DNA of 6,422 nt from Gammaproteobacteria bacterium (lineage in GTDB: Bacteria > Pseudomonadota > Gammaproteobacteria > Thiohalomonadales > Thiohalomonadaceae). Below, one piece after another: positions 5,886 through 6,422 of the stretch (the first letter of the stretch is position 1; each line of letters starts with the position of its first letter). The notes under the pieces were generated by a model. That model did no database searches, was not told where the DNA came from, and saw nothing but the letters and a program-made list of their open reading frames with translations. The stretch spans positions 1-6,422 of the forward strand of contig JADFYS010000115.1 of the NCBI GenBank assembly GCA_015232955.1. Direction: 5' to 3'. The translations under genes and the position numbers were made by a program.

Positions 5886-6302
5886 GTGTCGGGTTACCGA
5901 GTCATTCTCTACCATAAACACCCTACCAGTGCGCGTACCCGTTTCCTGAAGTTCGCCTATGGCGGGGTGTGCGGTTTCGAGCCGCTCCCCACCCTAGCGC
6001 AACGGGTGGAGAGTGGTCGCGATAATACCGTGATCCATCCTGCAGCCATCCTTCTCGAAGCCGAGCAATATCTGCAACTGGAGCGGGGTAATCTCGAGTA
6101 CGAGAGCGGTTTTCAACATCGGGTAGAGATCCCCGGGGCGGTACTACAGCTGATTCTCGCCCGCTTTACCACCATCGATCCACCCTTTTCCAGTGCCGAA
6201 AGGGTCGGGGCTGAGTTTATTGACCTAACGCAGGCGCGGGGACTGCCTGAGGTAGAGTTGGAACTTCTCCGCGATGTCTATGAACTGGCACTGGGCGGAT
6301 AG
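5886..6302 (+). CDS. Hypothetical protein, last gene of the nif accessory operon
   Basis: I do not recognise this 138-residue protein. The reading frame is open from a TTG at 5826, but I choose the GTG at 5886. It lies two bases after the previous stop (TAATTGTG), the usual geometry of stop-restart coupling, and avoids a 58-base overlap. There is no ribosome site near the GTG. The TTG has GAGGCGG (5812-5818) seven bases upstream, so the longer 158-residue form stays possible. Visible features are an N-terminal GYRVILYHKHP, a basic stretch, a glycine pair YGGVCG with the only cysteine (Cys29), and a mixed alpha/beta remainder ending in an acidic helix (PEVELELLRDVYELALGG). There is no membrane segment. 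It probably works with the gene before it. Confidence 0.68.
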   Translation: MSGYRVILYHKHPTSARTRFLKFAYGGVCGFEPLPTLAQRVESGRDNTVIHPAAILLEAEQYLQLERGNLEYESGFQHRVEIPGAVLQLILARFTTIDPPFSSAERVGAEFIDLTQARGLPEVELELLRDVYELALGG

Positions 6303-6377
6303 AGGGCAATGTCATTAAGTTAAGAGTGGGGATCTCCGCTACCCGATTGTAACCGTTCAGACCCCATCACCTGATCT

Positions 6378-6410
6378 CCCTCTCCCAGCGGGAGAGGGTA
6401 GGGGTGAGGG
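6378..6410. repeat. Hairpin repeat CCCTCTCCC-agc-GGGAGAGGG after the operon
   Basis: CCCTCTCCC (6378-6386) and GGGAGAGGG (6390-6398) form a perfect 9-bp stem with a three-base loop, followed by TAGGGGTGAGGG. This core and its GGGGTGAGGG flank are a familiar dispersed intergenic palindrome in many gammaproteobacteria. TCACC (6367-6371) can pair with GGTGA (6403-6407) as an outer stem. No T-run follows on the + strand (TTAAAAAAG instead), so it is not a classic rho-independent terminator, although it may block 3' exonuclease decay of the operon mRNA. The 75 bases between the last stop and this repeat hold no gene that I can see. Confidence 0.7.
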
Positions 6411-6422
6411 TTAAAAAAGCAG

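Noticed and set aside
6378..6420. Rho-independent terminator at the operon end
   Set aside because: The stem is strong but is followed by GGGGTGAGGG and then an A-run rather than a T-run, so it lacks the terminator tail on the + strand.

Overview
The window is the start and most of a nitrogen-fixation (nif) accessory operon. All eight genes lie on the + strand. The order is a fused nifE-nifN, nifX, an RseC/MucC-family membrane protein, a DUF269 NifX-associated protein, a DUF683 small helical protein, nif-specific ferredoxin III (fdxB), a thioredoxin-like [2Fe-2S] ferredoxin, and two small unrecognised genes. The NifE, NifN and NifX parts resemble Azotobacter vinelandii sequences as I recall them, and the order nifE-N-X-orf5-orf6-ferredoxin follows that group. 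With a moderately GC-rich composition and a terminal CCCTCTCCC/GGGAGAGGG hairpin repeat, this suggests a gammaproteobacterial diazotroph. I cannot name the genus.

Region 1-278 is the control region. It starts with two copies of a 77-bp direct repeat (1-154). These are followed by a TGT-N10-ACA NifA site (163-178) and a textbook sigma-54 promoter, TGGCAC-N5-TTGCT (223-238). A small hairpin lies at the predicted transcript start. Region 279-5450 is a tightly packed operon with overlaps or gaps of at most about 20 bp, and most starts have clear ribosome binding sites. After a 40-bp gap, 5506-6302 holds two coupled genes of unknown function. The last 120 bp has no gene and carries the hairpin repeat.

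The genes fit one job. NifEN is the scaffold on which the NifB-derived iron-sulfur precursor is matured to FeMo-cofactor. NifX carries or stores cofactor precursors. DUF269 and DUF683 are long-standing nif-associated partners of unclear function. The two ferredoxins and the RseC-like protein (a family tied to Rsx/Rnf membrane electron-transfer complexes) suggest that the second half of the operon is about electron supply.

The most notable points are the single-chain NifE-NifN, which keeps all known cluster ligands; the RseC-family gene inserted between nifX and DUF269; an unusually acidic linker in FdxB; and the two unknown genes at the 3' end.
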